From: Bacillus sp. (in: firmicutes)
Lineage (GTDB): Bacteria > Bacillota > Bacilli > Bacillales > Cytobacillaceae
DNA: 5,712 nucleotides
Reading direction: 5' to 3'
NCBI GenBank assembly: GCA_003457145.1
Contig: DMSR01000178.1
Coordinates: 1-5,712, forward strand
The notes beneath the pieces were generated by a model that saw only the letters and a program-made list of their open reading frames with translations, had not been told where the DNA came from and did no database searches. The translations under genes and the position numbers were made by a program. How positions within the stretch are numbered: the first letter of the stretch is position 1; each line of letters begins with the position of its first letter. Shown here one piece after another: positions 4,667 through 5,712 of the stretch.

Positions 4667-5644
4667 ATGGCGAAATATACTGAACCAAAATATAGAACGA
4701 TCGATGAAGCTAAAGAAAATGAGTTAGGGAATCTTAGAGAGAAATCAGCTGACTCCATCTGGAAGCCTGCTTTTCATATTCATCCCCAGTTTGGTCTTAT
4801 CAATGATCCGAACGGCCTTGCTTACTTTAATGGGGAGTTCCATGTGTTTTACCAGTGGTACCCATTCGATGCGATGCATGGGATGAAGCACTGGGCACAT
4901 GTGAAATCAAAGGACCTGGTAAACTGGGAGAGACTTCCGGTAGCACTCGTGCCTGTTGAGGATTACGAGTCTCATGGTGCCTATTCAGGGGCGTCTCTTG
5001 AAGTTGATGGAAAGCTATTCATGTACTATACAGGGAATATTAAGTACGGTGCAGTCGAAAGATCGGCGAATCAATGTCTTGCCATCATGGAGCCTGATGG
5101 ACTCATTACAAAATTTGAGAATAACCCAATCATTGAGGGGGTTCCAGAAGGCTATACGGGGCATGTCCGTGATCCAAAGGTATTTGAGAGGAATGGCCGT
5201 TTTTACATGTTGCTCGGTGCTCAAAGAACGGATTTGACTGGAGCTGTTATCGTCTATGAATCGGAAAATGCCATTGAATGGTCCTTCAAAGGGGAGCTCA
5301 AGCTAGAGCTTGATTTACCTGAATCAGTGTATATGCTTGAGTGTCCGGACTTCTTTGAATTGAATGGCTATGATGTACTTGTTGTTTCGCCGCAGGGCCT
5401 GAAACCGGATGGACATGATTATCACAATATCTATAATGTCATTTATGTGCTCGGGAAGCTGAATATTGAAAACCTGACCTTTGAAGTGGAATACACTCAG
5501 GAGCTGGAAAAGGGCTTCGATTTTTACGCGCCCCAAACCTTTGCTGGAAAAAATAAAGAACGGCTATTGTTCTCTTGGGCAGGGATGGGTGAAATGGATA
5601 TCCCTCTAAAAAATACCCTGCAACATTTGATACAATACCGTTGA
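4667..5644 (+). CDS. scrB: Sucrose-6-phosphate hydrolase (GH32), C-terminally truncated or frameshifted here
   Basis: This GH32 beta-fructosidase should split sucrose-6-phosphate into glucose-6-phosphate and fructose in the cytosol. All catalytic-site motifs of the five-bladed propeller are visible: nucleophile Asp47 in LINDPNG, FYQWYPF (61-67), Asp169 in RDP (transition-state stabiliser), the acid/base Glu225 in ECPDFF, and FDFYAPQTF (284-292). ATG 4667 is preceded by AGGAGAGG (4652-4659) with a 7-nt gap. It lies 114 nt after scrA with no operator or clear promoter between, so it is co-transcribed. The frame stops at 325 residues, while the family is usually about 480. The missing part is the end of the propeller and the C-terminal beta-sandwich. 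After MDIP (310-313), KNT-QH-L-IQYR reads like a damaged copy of the usual PTDKN-W-HCLTIPRE stretch, and TIP reappears in another frame at 5632-5640. Either this is a damaged gene or the sequence at this edge has errors. Confidence 0.85.
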   Translation: MAKYTEPKYRTIDEAKENELGNLREKSADSIWKPAFHIHPQFGLINDPNGLAYFNGEFHVFYQWYPFDAMHGMKHWAHVKSKDLVNWERLPVALVPVEDYESHGAYSGASLEVDGKLFMYYTGNIKYGAVERSANQCLAIMEPDGLITKFENNPIIEGVPEGYTGHVRDPKVFERNGRFYMLLGAQRTDLTGAVIVYESENAIEWSFKGELKLELDLPESVYMLECPDFFELNGYDVLVVSPQGLKPDGHDYHNIYNVIYVLGKLNIENLTFEVEYTQELEKGFDFYAPQTFAGKNKERLLFSWAGMGEMDIPLKNTLQHLIQYR

Positions 5645-5663
5645 TAAAAAATAAGACTTCAAC

Positions 5664-5684
5664 TGCTGGCCCTCCAGCACTTTT
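5664..5684 (+). other. Short hairpin with T-run after the premature scrB stop
   Basis: TGCTGG (5664-5669) pairs with CCAGCA (5674-5679) around CCCT, followed by CTTTT. It starts 19 nt after the TGA and looks like a small terminator. It also falls in a stretch that should still be coding if scrB were intact, so it may be chance. Confidence 0.25.
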
Positions 5685-5712
5685 CGAGGCTGTACAGTCG
5701 CCTACACTTTTC

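Overview
The window looks like chromosomal DNA from an endospore-forming, low-to-mid GC Gram-positive of the family Bacillaceae. The evidence is purine-rich Shine-Dalgarno sites at 6-9 nt from every start, U-tailed terminators, a CotF-family spore coat gene behind a good SigK-type promoter, and Bacillales-like protein sequences. The genus cannot be fixed from this sequence alone. I see no mobile element, CRISPR array, tRNA or rRNA, and no clear candidate for a wholly new system. The novelty here is regulatory.

Layout: (1) 2-181 is the tail of an arylamine N-acetyltransferase-like gene, then a hairpin-rich gap (182-432). (2) 433-948 is a small DoxX-family membrane protein with its own promoter and terminator. 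(3) 1135-1620 is a single-gene CotF-family spore coat unit with a SigK-like promoter and a terminator. (4) 1621-1968 is a gap holding that terminator and the promoter of the next gene. (5) 1969-5644 is a sucrose-use cluster, all on the plus strand: scrR (LacI-family repressor), scrA (sucrose PTS EIIBC) and scrB (GH32 sucrose-6-phosphate hydrolase).

The sucrose genes form one module. ScrA takes up sucrose and phosphorylates it to sucrose-6-phosphate. It has no EIIA domain, so it must borrow one. ScrB splits the product into glucose-6-phosphate and fructose. ScrR should repress scrAB through two identical perfect 12-bp palindromes, one at the predicted transcription start and one 63 bp (six helical turns) downstream. 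A near-consensus CcpA cre site overlaps the scrR stop codon just upstream of the scrA promoter. This repressor layout differs from the SacT/SacY antitermination that controls sucrose genes in Bacillus subtilis.

The scrB frame stops after 325 residues, against roughly 480 for the family. The last ~110 bases read like a conserved GH32 stretch broken by several small indels. Because this lies at the window edge, sequencing error at a contig end and genuine gene decay are both possible.
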